The position numbers and the translations under genes were made by a program. A DNA stretch of 64,000 nt, taken from assembly GCF_025717045.1 (NCBI RefSeq), contig NZ_JAOVZN010000005.1, forward strand, positions 434,001-498,000, given 5' to 3'. This DNA is from Flavobacterium sp. SH_e (GTDB lineage: Bacteria > Bacteroidota > Bacteroidia > Flavobacteriales > Flavobacteriaceae). Positions 16,100-25,066 of this stretch are shown piece after piece. A model generated the notes under the pieces. It was not told where the DNA came from and did not search any database. It saw nothing but the letters and a program-made list of their open reading frames with translations. Every line of letters begins with the position of its first letter. Position 1 is the stretch's first letter.

Positions 16100-17584
16100 A
16101 TGAAAGAAATATTAAATCAATATAAAAATACTGATGTGATAAGGACAACCAAAAGTGCCGTTGTAATAACCGGAATTTTACTTTTGACAGCTTGTTCTGC
16201 GCCAAAAGTCAGTAACAAACTAGATGCAGCAAAACTTCCAGAAAATTTTGATGCACAAAGAAAAGAAACTTCAAGCGAGACTTTTATTCCATTAAAAACG
16301 GAAACCTTTTTTAAAGACCCGAAATTAGAGGAATTATTAAAGAAAGCCATTGCCAAGAATCCTGATTATTTAATCATGCAAGAAAGAATTCTGATTGCCA
16401 ATTCGCATTTAAAAGTGGCAAAACTGGCGCTTCTTCCCTCTTTAGATTTTGTGGCAGATGCTTCTGGAACGCATTTCGGAAAATATACAATGGAAGGCGT
16501 TGGTAACTTTGACACTAACTTTTCTCAGAATATTACAGACAAACAAAAAATCAATGAAAATGTTTCTCCTAACTTTTTTCTGGGAGCGAAAGTTTCTTGG
16601 GAAGCTGATATTTGGGGAAAACTAAGCAATCGAAAAAAAGCAGCTCAACAGCGATTTTTTGCTTCTCAACAAGGAATGCGATTATTACAAACGCGTCTTT
16701 TAAGTGATGTTGCTGACTTATATTTCAAACTGATTGCTTTAGACAAACAAGCTGCGATTTACGATAACAACTTGAAAACGCAGGAAAGAGCGCTTGATAT
16801 TGTTTCGGCACAAAGATCTGTTGGAAAAGCTACAGAATTGGCTGTGCAGCAGTTTAATGCACAAAACAATAATATTCATGCCGAAGCTTCAGAATTAAAA
16901 TTAAGCATCGATCAGACCGAGAAAGCTTTATTGACACTTTTAGGTGAATATGGCGGAAAAGTTGACAGAAGCAGCGATTTCCTAGCGGGACATTTAGAAG
17001 TTTTAAACCAAAAAATAAGCGTAGATTCTATCATTCATAAAAGACCTGACGTATCTGAAGCTTACTTTGAATTGCTTGCCAGCAATGCCGATGCAAAATC
17101 GGCTCGCGCTGCCTTTTTTCCGACGGTAAATCTGGGTGGATATGCAGGTTTCAACTCGTTTTCATTCAATACTTTATTTGATGCGGGTTCTTTTGCTTGG
17201 CAATTATTGGGCGGTTTGACAGCTCCGGTTTTCAATAAAGGACAGATTAAACAAGAATTTTATGTTTCCAACAGAAGACAGGAAATTTCATTTCTTCAAT
17301 ATCAAAATGCAGTCACAACAGCTTTTAATGAGTTAAGCGCTTTACTGCACAGGAACGAAGCTTACGAAGATGTTTTAAAATATAAATTGAACGAAATTGA
17401 TCATCTCGAAATTGCAGTAAATGTCTCAAACGATTTGTATTTGAGCGGTTATGCCAATTATCTGGAAATCATCAATGCGCAAAAAAATAAATTGCAAGCC
17501 GAATTGGATTTTGTTGACATCCAGCTTCGAAATGCAAACTCACAAGTATTGCTGTACAAAGCTTTAGGCGGAGGAATAAATTAG
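16100..17584 (+). CDS. TolC-like outer-membrane efflux lipoprotein
   Basis: 494 residues, typical of the NodT/OprM family. The N-terminal signal runs to lipobox LLTACSAP (Cys about 33), which is lipidated for outer-membrane anchoring. Two OEP repeats with long Ala/Gln/Lys-rich helices are evident (about 75-290 and 300-490), each with the strand pattern of the trimeric barrel (FLGAKVSWEADIWGKL; GSFAWQLLGGLTAPVF). The barrel-helix architecture forms the exit duct of the pump encoded just upstream. The first hydrophobic stretch begins after about 20 residues; a later start would leave no n-region, so ATG 16100 is kept. Confidence 0.93.
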   Translation: MKEILNQYKNTDVIRTTKSAVVITGILLLTACSAPKVSNKLDAAKLPENFDAQRKETSSETFIPLKTETFFKDPKLEELLKKAIAKNPDYLIMQERILIANSHLKVAKLALLPSLDFVADASGTHFGKYTMEGVGNFDTNFSQNITDKQKINENVSPNFFLGAKVSWEADIWGKLSNRKKAAQQRFFASQQGMRLLQTRLLSDVADLYFKLIALDKQAAIYDNNLKTQERALDIVSAQRSVGKATELAVQQFNAQNNNIHAEASELKLSIDQTEKALLTLLGEYGGKVDRSSDFLAGHLEVLNQKISVDSIIHKRPDVSEAYFELLASNADAKSARAAFFPTVNLGGYAGFNSFSFNTLFDAGSFAWQLLGGLTAPVFNKGQIKQEFYVSNRRQEISFLQYQNAVTTAFNELSALLHRNEAYEDVLKYKLNEIDHLEIAVNVSNDLYLSGYANYLEIINAQKNKLQAELDFVDIQLRNANSQVLLYKALGGGIN

Positions 17585-17646
17585 TTTATATGTTGGTCAA
17601 AAATGGCTTCTGTTTATAATAGCTCATCGCAGAGGTTGTTTTTAAG

Positions 17647-17677
17647 TCCCGTTTCTATTTTGAAACGGGATTTTTTT
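17647..17677 (+). terminator. Intrinsic terminator of the RND operon
   Basis: TCCCGTTTC (17647-17655) pairs with GAAACGGGA (17662-17670) and is followed by seven T. Confidence 0.85.
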
Positions 17678-17738
17678 ATTAAAACATGCCCCGTAGGACT
17701 AAATTATTTTTAACACATAGATAAAAGCCCTATATTTT

Positions 17739-17900
17739 ACCGCAAAGTCCGCAAAAGATTTTACGCAAAGTGCGCAAAGTTTTTTTGAATCATTACAATG
17801 AAAAAAGTTAGCAAAGCGATATCTGCACAAAGCTTTGCGAACTTAAAATATCGATTAGGATTAGTCTCAGAATAAAAATGTCTTTGCGAACTTTGCGTTA
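17739..17900. repeat. Palindromic intergenic element B
   Basis: The left end has two direct copies of an ACGCAAAGTnCGCAAA word (about 17740-17757 and 17763-17779). The right end has the inverse, CTTTGCGAACTTTGCG (about 17882-17897). The centre contains another CAAAGCTTTG palindrome. No ORF is inside. The element lies in the spacer between the tolC-like terminator and the Crp/Fnr gene. A related but different GCG-rich palindrome is at 28429. Confidence 0.55.
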
Positions 17901-17995
17901 ATTTTTTATTCCCTTCAACAAGAAAGCGATTGTTTTTTGATCGAAATTTTTCGGTTACACTTAACATCTATTATCTTTATTCCAAAAAACAAAAA

Positions 17996-18556
17996 ATGGA
18001 TATTTCCAGAATCCTTGATCTTATATACCAACTTCCTGAGCAATCTAAGCTCGCTCTGCAAAACAATGTTACAGAAATAGCTTTTGCTAAAGGGCATATT
18101 TTGCTAAAAGCCAATAAAGTAGAATCGAATATTTATTTTATAAAGAAAGGATTGGTGCGAGCTTATGTAGAAAGAGATAATGAAGTTACTTTTTGGTTTG
18201 GAAAAGAAGGCGAAACCGTGATTTCGATGAAAAGTTATGTTGAAGACCAACCCGGATATGAAACTATCGAACTTTTGGAAGATTGCGAATTGTACGAACT
18301 CAAAACAGAAAATCTTAGAAAACTCTTTAATGAAGATGTTCACATCGCCAATTGGGGAAGAAAATTTGCTGAAAAAGAATTAATAAAAACCGAAGAACGT
18401 TTGATTTCTAAACAGTTCCAAAATGCTTCTGAACGTTATTTGGAATTAATGAAAGATCATCCTGAACTCCTTCAAAGAGTACAGTTAGGACATATTGCCT
18501 CTTATTTAGGAATAACACAAGTTAGTTTAAGCAGAATACGTGCAGAATTAAAATAA
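17996..18556 (+). CDS. Crp/Fnr-family transcriptional regulator
   Basis: 186 residues from ATG 17996; an in-frame ATG 66 nt upstream would add an unusual hydrophobic extension over the likely promoter (TATCTTTA, 17972-17979) and is rejected. It has a cyclic-nucleotide-binding-like beta-roll (about 20-115; FAKGHILLKANKVESNIYF, YELKTENL) and a C-terminal helix-turn-helix (LGHIASYLGITQVSLSRIR). The Cys residues of Fnr-type sensors are absent. In Flavobacteria such proteins often sit directly before a small transporter; here the SMR exporter gene follows at 73 nt, its likely target. The ligand is unknown. Confidence 0.88.
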   Translation: MDISRILDLIYQLPEQSKLALQNNVTEIAFAKGHILLKANKVESNIYFIKKGLVRAYVERDNEVTFWFGKEGETVISMKSYVEDQPGYETIELLEDCELYELKTENLRKLFNEDVHIANWGRKFAEKELIKTEERLISKQFQNASERYLELMKDHPELLQRVQLGHIASYLGITQVSLSRIRAELK

Positions 18557-18629
18557 CTTCATTTTTTATCATTTGTTAATTTTTTTCTGATTTCCATAAA
18601 AGAACTTTGCATCACAAAATTTTAACTAT

Positions 18630-18956
18630 ATGAACTGGATTATTTTAATCATCGCGGGTCTATTTGAAGTAGCCTTCGCCTCATGTCTCGGAAAAGCAAA
18701 AGCAACAACTGGTACCGAAATGTACTATTGGTATATTGGTTTCTTTATTTCATTAACTGTAAGTATGCTTTTATTAATGAAAGCTACTGAAACGCTTCCG
18801 CTGGGAACTGCTTACGCTGTTTGGACAGGAATTGGCGCTGTTGGAACGGTTTTAGTCGGTATTTTTGTTTTTAAAGAACCTGCAGCTTTCTGGAGATTGT
18901 TTTTCTTAGCCACTTTGGTTGGTTCTATTGTGGGTTTAAAAGCGGTTTCTCACTAA
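18630..18956 (+). CDS. Small multidrug resistance transporter, SugE/Gdx-like
   Basis: 108 residues forming four transmembrane helices (about 3-20, 30-50, 57-78, 84-104). The essential Glu13 lies in GLFEVAFA of helix 1. The second and third helices have the pattern AYAVWTGIGAVGTVLVG, typical of the SugE/Gdx branch, whose studied members export guanidinium, rather than the polyaromatic-cation EmrE branch. It acts as an antiparallel dimer in the inner membrane. The gene is probably controlled by the adjacent Crp/Fnr protein. No guanidine riboswitch was recognised upstream. Confidence 0.88.
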   Translation: MNWIILIIAGLFEVAFASCLGKAKATTGTEMYYWYIGFFISLTVSMLLLMKATETLPLGTAYAVWTGIGAVGTVLVGIFVFKEPAAFWRLFFLATLVGSIVGLKAVSH

Positions 18957-18979
18957 AAATATATTTTACAATTATATTC

Positions 18980-19019
18980 AACTTTGTCAAAGTTTTAGGC
19001 TTTGACAAAGTTTTTTTTG
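18980..19019 (+). terminator. Intrinsic terminator after the SMR gene
   Basis: A perfect 13-bp stem, AACTTTGTCAAAG (18980-18992) with its complement (19000-19012), is followed by a run of T. Confidence 0.85.
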
Positions 19020-19070
19020 TTTTAAAACATATTGTTTACTCCATTCTTTCCATTACTAATAACCACAATC

Positions 19071-19172
19071 TTGTCATTCCGACGAAGGAGGAATCACACG
19101 CGGAATTCGACAAAGATTGGAGAAATTTGATACGGAGTTTCTAGTGTGATTCCTCCTTCGTCGGAATGACAA
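19071..19172. repeat. Palindromic intergenic element C (perfect 29-bp inverted repeat)
   Basis: The left arm 19071-19099 is the exact inverse of 19144-19172. It begins TTGTCATTCCGACGAAGG and ends in CACAC. The 44-bp centre has no ORF. The whole gap 18957-19371 holds only this element, the terminator, and the promoter of the next gene. Similar TGTCATTnCGACGAAGG palindromes are scattered in many Bacteroidota genomes, from memory. Confidence 0.8.
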
Positions 19173-19337
19173 ACTTTTGACACAAACTGCTGCCCTTAAC
19201 TTTGACAAAGTTTGCACCTTAGTTTTGCGTCTTCAGCTTGGAATTTGGGATTTAAAAAATTTGGAATTTAAAACAACTAATGCAATTTCAGCATCACATG
19301 ATAAAAAAATAGCATTTTACATCATTATTCTCTCTTT

Positions 19338-19345
19338 TATCTTTG
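19338..19345 (+). promoter_or_regulatory. -7 element (TATCTTTG)
   Basis: TATCTTTG matches TAnnTTTG, 26 nt before the ATG at 19372. Confidence 0.5.
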
Positions 19346-19371
19346 TCAAAAAATAAAGCCTAAAATAAAAA

Positions 19372-19818
19372 ATGACATTCAGCCATTCCATTAAATCTTT
19401 TGACGAATTAACTAATCACGAATTATACAATATGCTACGTTTAAGAAGCGATGTATTTGTCGTTGAACAAAACTGCCCTTACCTTGATTTAGACAATAAA
19501 GACCAAAAAGGTTTTCATTTATTGTATTATGTCAATAATGAATTGGCAGGTGTGACACGATTGCTTCCTAAAGGAGTCTCTTATGAAGAAATTTCTATAG
19601 GAAGAGTTTTAATTGCAAGATCTCACCGTGGATTAGGCTTGGGAGTAAAACTAATGGAAGCTTCGATTGCAGGTTGCGAAGAAAAGTTTGGAAAAGCTCC
19701 AATCCGAATTAGTGCGCAATACCATTTATCCAAGTTCTATCAATCGTTAGGTTTTGTAGAACAAGGAGAAGTTTATGATGAAGACGGAATTCCGCATATC
19801 GGAATGCTGAGAGCCTAA
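19372..19818 (+). CDS. ElaA-like GNAT acetyltransferase
   Basis: 148 residues, the size of ElaA. The N-terminal part LYNMLRLRSDVFVVEQNCPYLDLDNKD is diagnostic of the ElaA branch of GNAT proteins. The acetyl-CoA binding site ARSHRGLGLGVKLM follows strand four (ISIGRVLI), and the end has LSKFYQSLGF. The acceptor substrate is unknown. It stands alone behind its own promoter and converges with the LysR gene 4 nt away. Confidence 0.9.
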   Translation: MTFSHSIKSFDELTNHELYNMLRLRSDVFVVEQNCPYLDLDNKDQKGFHLLYYVNNELAGVTRLLPKGVSYEEISIGRVLIARSHRGLGLGVKLMEASIAGCEEKFGKAPIRISAQYHLSKFYQSLGFVEQGEVYDEDGIPHIGMLRA

Positions 19819-19822
19819 CGAT

Positions 19823-20686
19823 TTACGGAATAATCAATTTTAAAACATTGGAAAGCACGGGATTATGATCTTCGGTTCTCCAATTGACATATAAATCGGT
19901 TTCTAGCGGCAATTTTATAAATCGAATTCCTGGAATTTCATGAAAGACATACGAATCGGGCAAAATTGCGATTCCAAGTCCTTTTCGAACCAAAGCAATT
20001 ATAGAAGAACCAAATTCAGATTGAAGATAAGGTTCTGGTGCGTTCTCCAAAGAATTGAATAATCTCTGAATAAGGTCGCTGTAACTGCTTCCGTCGTCAT
20101 TAGTTGGCAAAATAAATTTCTGAAAAGCGAGGGTTTCTTTAGTCAGATCTTCAAGTTTTTGGTAAGGATGATTCTCTGGAACGACAACTGCTAAGTGATC
20201 GGTATAGATTTTTTGAGATTGAATATCTTTTGCATTATTAATATCTCTGGTAATCGCCAGATCAATTTTATAATTTCGCAGAAAATCCTGCTGATTCTCG
20301 TACAGCACCTGAACCAGTTTGATTTTTAGTTTTGGAAAAGCTTCTGAAATACGCGATAAAATCTCAGGCATAAGAGAAGCCGAAATAGAATCGGGATGAG
20401 AAATGGTAATGGTACCGCTCTCCCCTAACTGAATCTGGCGGGCAGATTGATGAATAAATTCTAATTTACTCATTTCTACCTCCCATTTTTCTTTTAAAAA
20501 CTGGCCAGCAGCAGTTAGTTTTACATTGCGTTTGTTACGCTCAAACAACTGAACGCCAAGCTGATTCTCAAGAGACTGAATCTGACGGCTAAGGGCTGAT
20601 TGTGTAATATTCATTTTTCCGGCGGTGTTCCAGAAATGAAGTTCGCGGGCCAAAGCCAAAAAATATTTTATCTGCTGTAAATCCAT
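19823..20686 (-). CDS. LysR-family transcriptional regulator
   Basis: 287 residues, normal LTTR length. The N-terminal winged helix (1-60; MDLQQIKYFLALARELHFWNTAGKMN) leads to a periplasmic-binding-protein-like effector domain (about 88-285) with GSSIIALVRKGLGIAILPD. It is divergent from the GNAT-EamA pair at 20750-22160 with a 63-bp shared control region, so it probably regulates that pair. The last residues fall at LKLIIP, a usual end. Confidence 0.93.
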   Translation of the reverse strand: MDLQQIKYFLALARELHFWNTAGKMNITQSALSRQIQSLENQLGVQLFERNKRNVKLTAAGQFLKEKWEVEMSKLEFIHQSARQIQLGESGTITISHPDSISASLMPEILSRISEAFPKLKIKLVQVLYENQQDFLRNYKIDLAITRDINNAKDIQSQKIYTDHLAVVVPENHPYQKLEDLTKETLAFQKFILPTNDDGSSYSDLIQRLFNSLENAPEPYLQSEFGSSIIALVRKGLGIAILPDSYVFHEIPGIRFIKLPLETDLYVNWRTEDHNPVLSNVLKLIIP

Positions 20687-20749
20687 TGATGCAATTTACG
20701 CATTTATCACAAACAAAAAATAGCTTTTAACGCATTAAAGAAATAAAAA

Positions 20750-21271
20750 ATGAACATGCTAAAAATAACCAAAGCCACAACAGATAACATTTTAAAGCTT
20801 CAAGCAATTGGCCGACAAACCTTTTCTGAAACTTTTGCAGATGTAAACAGCGAAGAAAATATGAAAAAATATCTGGACGAAAGTTTCGCTACAGCAAAAC
20901 TGACAGCAGAATTAAACAATCTTTCATCTTATTTTTATTTAGCTGTTTTAGACGAAAAAGTCGTTGGTTATTTGAAATTGAATACTGCAGAAGCTCAAAC
21001 CGAAAAAGAAGATTTAAATGCCTTAGAAATAGAACGTATTTATGTCGCAAAAGAATTTCACGGCAAAAAAGTCGCACAAGCATTATATGCTCAGGCAGAA
21101 AAAATCGCCGAAGAAATTAAGGCAACCTATATGTGGCTTGGCGTTTGGGAAAAGAATTTTAGAGCCGTGAGCTTCTACACTAAAAATGGTTTCGTACAAT
21201 TTGACACACATATTTTTAGATTAGGCGACGAGGCACAAACTGATTTAATGATGAAAAAAGCATTGATTTAA
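20750..21271 (+). CDS. GNAT-family N-acetyltransferase
   Basis: 173 residues. GNAT core strands and the acyl-CoA loop (IERIYVAKEFHGKKVAQALYAQA, residues about 86-108) are clear, then YMWLGVWEKNFRAVSFYTKNGF. The sequence resembles the PaiA/diamine-acetyltransferase-like branch. A second ATG two codons later is possible. It is followed after 1 nt by an EamA exporter gene, which suggests that an amine or amino acid may be acetylated and/or exported together. Divergent LysR control is likely. Confidence 0.88.
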   Translation: MNMLKITKATTDNILKLQAIGRQTFSETFADVNSEENMKKYLDESFATAKLTAELNNLSSYFYLAVLDEKVVGYLKLNTAEAQTEKEDLNALEIERIYVAKEFHGKKVAQALYAQAEKIAEEIKATYMWLGVWEKNFRAVSFYTKNGFVQFDTHIFRLGDEAQTDLMMKKALI

Positions 21272-21272
21272 A

Positions 21273-22160
21273 ATGGAAAGAAGACAACTTTTATTGTTTT
21301 TATTAATTCTAGGCACTGCATTTTGGGGAGTATCTTACTCTGTTACCAAAATGGCAATTGGCAACTATTCGCTAAACGTATTTCTATTTTATCGCTTCCT
21401 TCTCGCTGTAATGGTATTGAGTATCATTTTTTGGAAATATGTGAAAGACATCAATCGAGAAGCTATTAAAACAGGTTTTATTTTAGCTGTTCCAATGTTT
21501 TTAGGCATTCAATTACAAACTGTTGGACTTAAATATACAGATGCTTCCCAATGCTCTTTTATTGCAGGATTAACCGTAATTATTATTCCGTTATTAAAAC
21601 TAGCAATTTATAAAACCAACGCTTCACTAAAAATCTGGATTGCCGCTTTGACGGCTTTAACTGGGTTATTTATTATTGCCATTCAGGATAAATTTACCAT
21701 AAACTTCGGAGATTTATTTACCATTGCGGGAGCCTTTGCTTTTGCAGTTTATTTGATTGCTGTTGAAAAACATTCGGCCACCAAAAACCTCTTATATTCT
21801 ATTGTTCCAATGTTTGCGTTTTGTGCGCTTTTTACTTTTTTTATTGCACTAACAGACAGTACATCAGAATGGTTTCCTCAAAACAATACGTTTTGGATGG
21901 GCGTAATTTATTGTGCTTTGTTTTCTACCGCTTTTATGTATACGGTTTCAAACATTTCGCAACGTTATTTATCGGCAGAACGTGTGGCGGTAATTTATTT
22001 GTTTGAACCTGTTTTTGGTGCAATTGGCGCTTTTTTTATTTTGGGAGAAAACCTTTCTTGGCGACTGCTTTTAGGCGGAACTTTAATTTTTTCTGCCACT
22101 ATTATTTCTGAGGTGAATTTTAAAAGTGAAAAACTAAAGTTGTTGATTAGAAAAAACTGA
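21273..22160 (+). CDS. EamA/DMT-superfamily transporter
   Basis: 295 residues with ten hydrophobic helices in two EamA halves (about 5-135 and 145-285). The first half contains GTAFWGVSYSVTKMAI and FLGIQLQTVGLKYTDAS; the second contains LFEPVFGAIGAFFILGE, a family landmark. DMT exporters move small metabolites such as amino acids. Placement 1 nt behind the GNAT gene indicates an operon. Confidence 0.92.
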   Translation: MERRQLLLFLLILGTAFWGVSYSVTKMAIGNYSLNVFLFYRFLLAVMVLSIIFWKYVKDINREAIKTGFILAVPMFLGIQLQTVGLKYTDASQCSFIAGLTVIIIPLLKLAIYKTNASLKIWIAALTALTGLFIIAIQDKFTINFGDLFTIAGAFAFAVYLIAVEKHSATKNLLYSIVPMFAFCALFTFFIALTDSTSEWFPQNNTFWMGVIYCALFSTAFMYTVSNISQRYLSAERVAVIYLFEPVFGAIGAFFILGENLSWRLLLGGTLIFSATIISEVNFKSEKLKLLIRKN

Positions 22161-22173
22161 TATTTTAAAATAT

Positions 22174-22260
22174 TTCACGCAGATTTAAAAGGATTTAAGC
22201 AGATAAACGTAGATTTTTATTTTAATAAATATTTTTAAATCTGCTGAATCTGTGTGAAAA
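22174..22260. repeat. Palindromic intergenic element D
   Basis: TTTCACGCAGATT at 22174-22186 pairs with an imperfect inverse ending CTGTGTGAAA (22260), with AAGCAGAT/ATCTGC inner arms. It fills the 118-bp gap between convergent genes and could act as a terminator for both. Confidence 0.55.
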
Positions 22261-22278
22261 AAAAATACATCTTTTATA

Positions 22279-23613
22279 TCAATCCTCAATCAAGCTAATC
22301 TCAAAAACCGTTTTTCCATTTTCACTTTTATGCGAAATATAACCGCCGTGTGCTTCAATAATATTTTTAGATAAAGTCAGTCCAATTCCTGCTCCTTCTG
22401 TTCTGGTGGTGAAAAACGGAAGAAATATCTTTTCTTCAATCTCTTTTTCAATGCCTTTTCCTGAATCTGAGACTTTTATAAAAATACGGTTGTTTTTTGC
22501 TTCCGCCGAAATCGAAATTTGTTTCTGATTGCTGTTTTCTAAAGCATTAATCGAATTTGTCAATAAATTAATCAATACCTGTTCAACTTGTTGCGAATCT
22601 ATATTTATCAAATAGTTTTGAGTAACACCATTAATCACTTCAATATTGTTTTTCCTAAACAACGGATTCATAACTTGAATGCAATTTTCAACGAGTTGCT
22701 GTAATGACGTTTTTTCTTTTTTAGGCGAAGGAAGCATAGCCAATTTTCGATATCCTTCAACAAACTTCTGTAAATGATCGCTTCGTCTCAGCATCGTCTG
22801 CACGCTGTGTTTTATGTCTTCTAAGTCTTCTGTCGAAAGCGAATCTTGTTCTACCAAATCTTCCAAATTCTGGCAGATCGAGCGAATTGGCGTGATGGAA
22901 TTAAGCAATTCGTGCGAAATCACTTTCATCAAGTTAATCCATGCATCTTTTTCTTTTTTCTCTACCACATTCTGAATCGAATCTAACAAAACAATAAAAT
23001 AATCCTGTCCAAAAATTTCGGTTCTTGAAGCCTGCAAAACAAACGTCTGTTTGCTTTGTTCATTTATGCTAAGTTCAATTGAAGTTTTAATTTCATGAAA
23101 ATCATCTTCTTCTATAATTTCGCATAAAGACGGCAGCTGGTTCTTAAGATATTTCCACTTGGAAACTTTCGAAACATTAAAATGGCTCGAAAAATAATCG
23201 TTCATCAAAAAAATACTCCAATCACTTTCTTGTTTCTGCAAAATAATAACACCAGATTCTATATTGTTTAAAATTGAACGGTAAATAATGTCTCTCGTAA
23301 CTTGCTCATTTTGTTTATCTTTCAAGGTTTCATACAAAATAAACAGCTCGTTATAAGTACTGTTGAATTTATGCTTAGAAAAATCAGAACTAAAATCACC
23401 CTGAAGTATCGAAGAAATTGTTTTATTATAGATTAAAACCATATTTCTAACATAAAAATACATTTCTCTTCCCAACAGAAAAACCATGCAAAGTCCAAAA
23501 ATTCCCGTAAAAAGCAAACCAATTCGAAAGAAAAAAAGCGACAATTCGATTCCGATTACGATAAAAATTAATCGCAGAAAAAGGAGTTTGTAAGTTTGTA
23601 AAGTCCTTAACAT
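22279..23613 (-). CDS. NtrB-like membrane histidine kinase
   Basis: 444 residues. Two N-terminal transmembrane helices (about 10-30 and 33-55) with almost no periplasmic loop are followed by a HAMP-like segment, a PAS-like domain (about 105-215), DHp with His234 (ISHELLNSITPIRS), and an HATPase domain with N-box (LINLLTNSINAL), DSGKGI and GAGIGLTLSKNI. The short loop suggests sensing of membrane or cytoplasmic state. It lies 2 nt downstream of its NtrC-like regulator in the same operon. Paired with the divergent ABC exporter, it may sense envelope stress; that is inference. Confidence 0.92.
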   Translation of the reverse strand: MLRTLQTYKLLFLRLIFIVIGIELSLFFFRIGLLFTGIFGLCMVFLLGREMYFYVRNMVLIYNKTISSILQGDFSSDFSKHKFNSTYNELFILYETLKDKQNEQVTRDIIYRSILNNIESGVIILQKQESDWSIFLMNDYFSSHFNVSKVSKWKYLKNQLPSLCEIIEEDDFHEIKTSIELSINEQSKQTFVLQASRTEIFGQDYFIVLLDSIQNVVEKKEKDAWINLMKVISHELLNSITPIRSICQNLEDLVEQDSLSTEDLEDIKHSVQTMLRRSDHLQKFVEGYRKLAMLPSPKKEKTSLQQLVENCIQVMNPLFRKNNIEVINGVTQNYLINIDSQQVEQVLINLLTNSINALENSNQKQISISAEAKNNRIFIKVSDSGKGIEKEIEEKIFLPFFTTRTEGAGIGLTLSKNIIEAHGGYISHKSENGKTVFEISLIED

Positions 23614-23615
23614 AA

Positions 23616-24965
23616 TTAGTCGATATTGATATTAAATTTCTCCAAACGTCTGTACAGCGCGCCTCTTGACAATCCTAATTCTTCAGCAGTTTTGCTGATA
23701 TTGTTGTTGTTTTTAAGAAGTGCTTTTTCAACCGTTGCTTTTTCAACTGAAGAAAGCTGAATATCATCTGGATTTTCCTCGTAAGGCGTTATTGTTTCTA
23801 AATCCAGATCAGAAATCGTAATCGTATTATTTTCGCAAAGAATTACGGCGCGTTCGATCTTATTTTCCATTTCGCGAATATTTCCATTCCAAGCGTGTTT
23901 TTCAATCTGTTCCAAGACTTTTTTATCAAAAGTAATTTCGTCCCTTCCGTACTTTTCAATCATTTTATCCAAAAGATATTCGGCAAGCGGAATCTTATCT
24001 TCGTGACGTTGTCTCAGTGGAGGCAAAACAATTTCCATCGTATTAATGCGATAATACAAGTCTTCACGAAAGTTTTTGTCGGCAACTTCTAGTTTTAAGT
24101 TCAAATTGGTTGCTGTAATAATACGCACATTCAGAGGTCTTGCTTTCGTTTCTCCTAATCTTATTACCGTTTTGGTCTGAATAACCTGTAATAGTTTTGA
24201 TTGCAAATGAAGCGGTACATTTCCTATTTCGTCCAAAAAAATAGTTCCATTTTGCGCCATTTCAAAACGTCCAGCCGTATCCGTTTTGGCATCTGTAAAA
24301 GCGCCTTTGGCATAACCAAACAATTCACTTTCGAAAATGTTCGAATTTAAAGAACCTAAATCCACAGCAATAAACGGCTGATTTTTCCTTTCAGATTGTA
24401 CATGAATATGATGTGCCAAAACGAATTTCCCAGTTCCATTTTCACCTAAAATCAAAACATTAGCGTCGGTTTTTGCTACTTTATCTGCAAGGGAATAAGC
24501 CTTTTTTATAATTTCAGAATTTCCGATGAAGAAATCATTTTTAACTTCAACTTCATCGATTTTCTTTTTGTCTTTTCTCGCTTTATCAACGGCTTGTTTT
24601 ACCGATTCTAAAAGCTTTTTGTTTTCCCAAGGTTTTAGGATATAATCAAAAGCACCTGATTTTAAACCTTCAACAGCAGTTTCAACTTTCCCAAAAGCAG
24701 TCATTAAAATCACAACTGTTTTTGGCGAAAGCGTTTTTATTTCTTTTAGCAAATAAAGGCCTTCTCTCCCATCTTCAAAACCTAACCTATAATTCATGTC
24801 TAACAAAACAACATCGATAGCATTTTTCGACAACAATTCGACAATGTTTTTCGGATTATTGAGTGTAAAAATATTCTCGAAATACTTTTTCAGATAAACT
24901 TTTGATGCAAAAAGAATGTCTTCCTGATCGTCGATGATTAAAATGGATGCGTTGGTCTTTTTCAT
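23616..24965 (-). CDS. NtrC-family sigma-54-dependent response regulator
   Basis: 449 residues. The receiver domain has Asp56 as phospho-acceptor; the AAA+ domain has Walker A GENGTGKF and Walker B GTIFLDEIG; the C-terminus is a Fis-type helix-turn-helix (ISKTAEELGLSRGALYRRLEKF). The sigma-54 contact loop reads GAFTDA instead of the canonical GAFTGA, a variant I recall from other Bacteroidota regulators. It should activate RpoN promoters. The palindromic sites just upstream of its start and before the divergent ABC operon are the probable binding sites. Confidence 0.95.
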   Translation of the reverse strand: MKKTNASILIIDDQEDILFASKVYLKKYFENIFTLNNPKNIVELLSKNAIDVVLLDMNYRLGFEDGREGLYLLKEIKTLSPKTVVILMTAFGKVETAVEGLKSGAFDYILKPWENKKLLESVKQAVDKARKDKKKIDEVEVKNDFFIGNSEIIKKAYSLADKVAKTDANVLILGENGTGKFVLAHHIHVQSERKNQPFIAVDLGSLNSNIFESELFGYAKGAFTDAKTDTAGRFEMAQNGTIFLDEIGNVPLHLQSKLLQVIQTKTVIRLGETKARPLNVRIITATNLNLKLEVADKNFREDLYYRINTMEIVLPPLRQRHEDKIPLAEYLLDKMIEKYGRDEITFDKKVLEQIEKHAWNGNIREMENKIERAVILCENNTITISDLDLETITPYEENPDDIQLSSVEKATVEKALLKNNNNISKTAEELGLSRGALYRRLEKFNINID

Positions 24966-24977
24966 TGTTGTTCAGTT

Positions 24978-25005
24978 TTGGACGAAAGGTGTCCAATAAT
25001 GGACA
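24978..25005. promoter_or_regulatory. Enhancer-like palindromic sites for the NtrC-type regulator
   Basis: Three half-sites lie close together: TTGGAC (24978-24983), TGTCCA (24990-24995) and TGGACA (25000-25005). They make one TTGGAC-N7-GTCCAA palindrome and one TGTCCA-N4-TGGACA palindrome. They begin 12 nt upstream of the regulator's start codon and some 60-90 nt before the putative RpoN promoter at 25067, the normal place for an upstream activating sequence. Confidence 0.6.
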
Positions 25006-25066
25006 GTTTGTTTTTTTATCAAAAAATAAAACATTAAAAATAAAGCAGTTACAAGGTTTAAATTCT

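Noticed and set aside
19071..19172. Insertion sequence with terminal inverted repeats
   Set aside because: Only 102 bp with no transposase frame; treated as a palindromic repeat.
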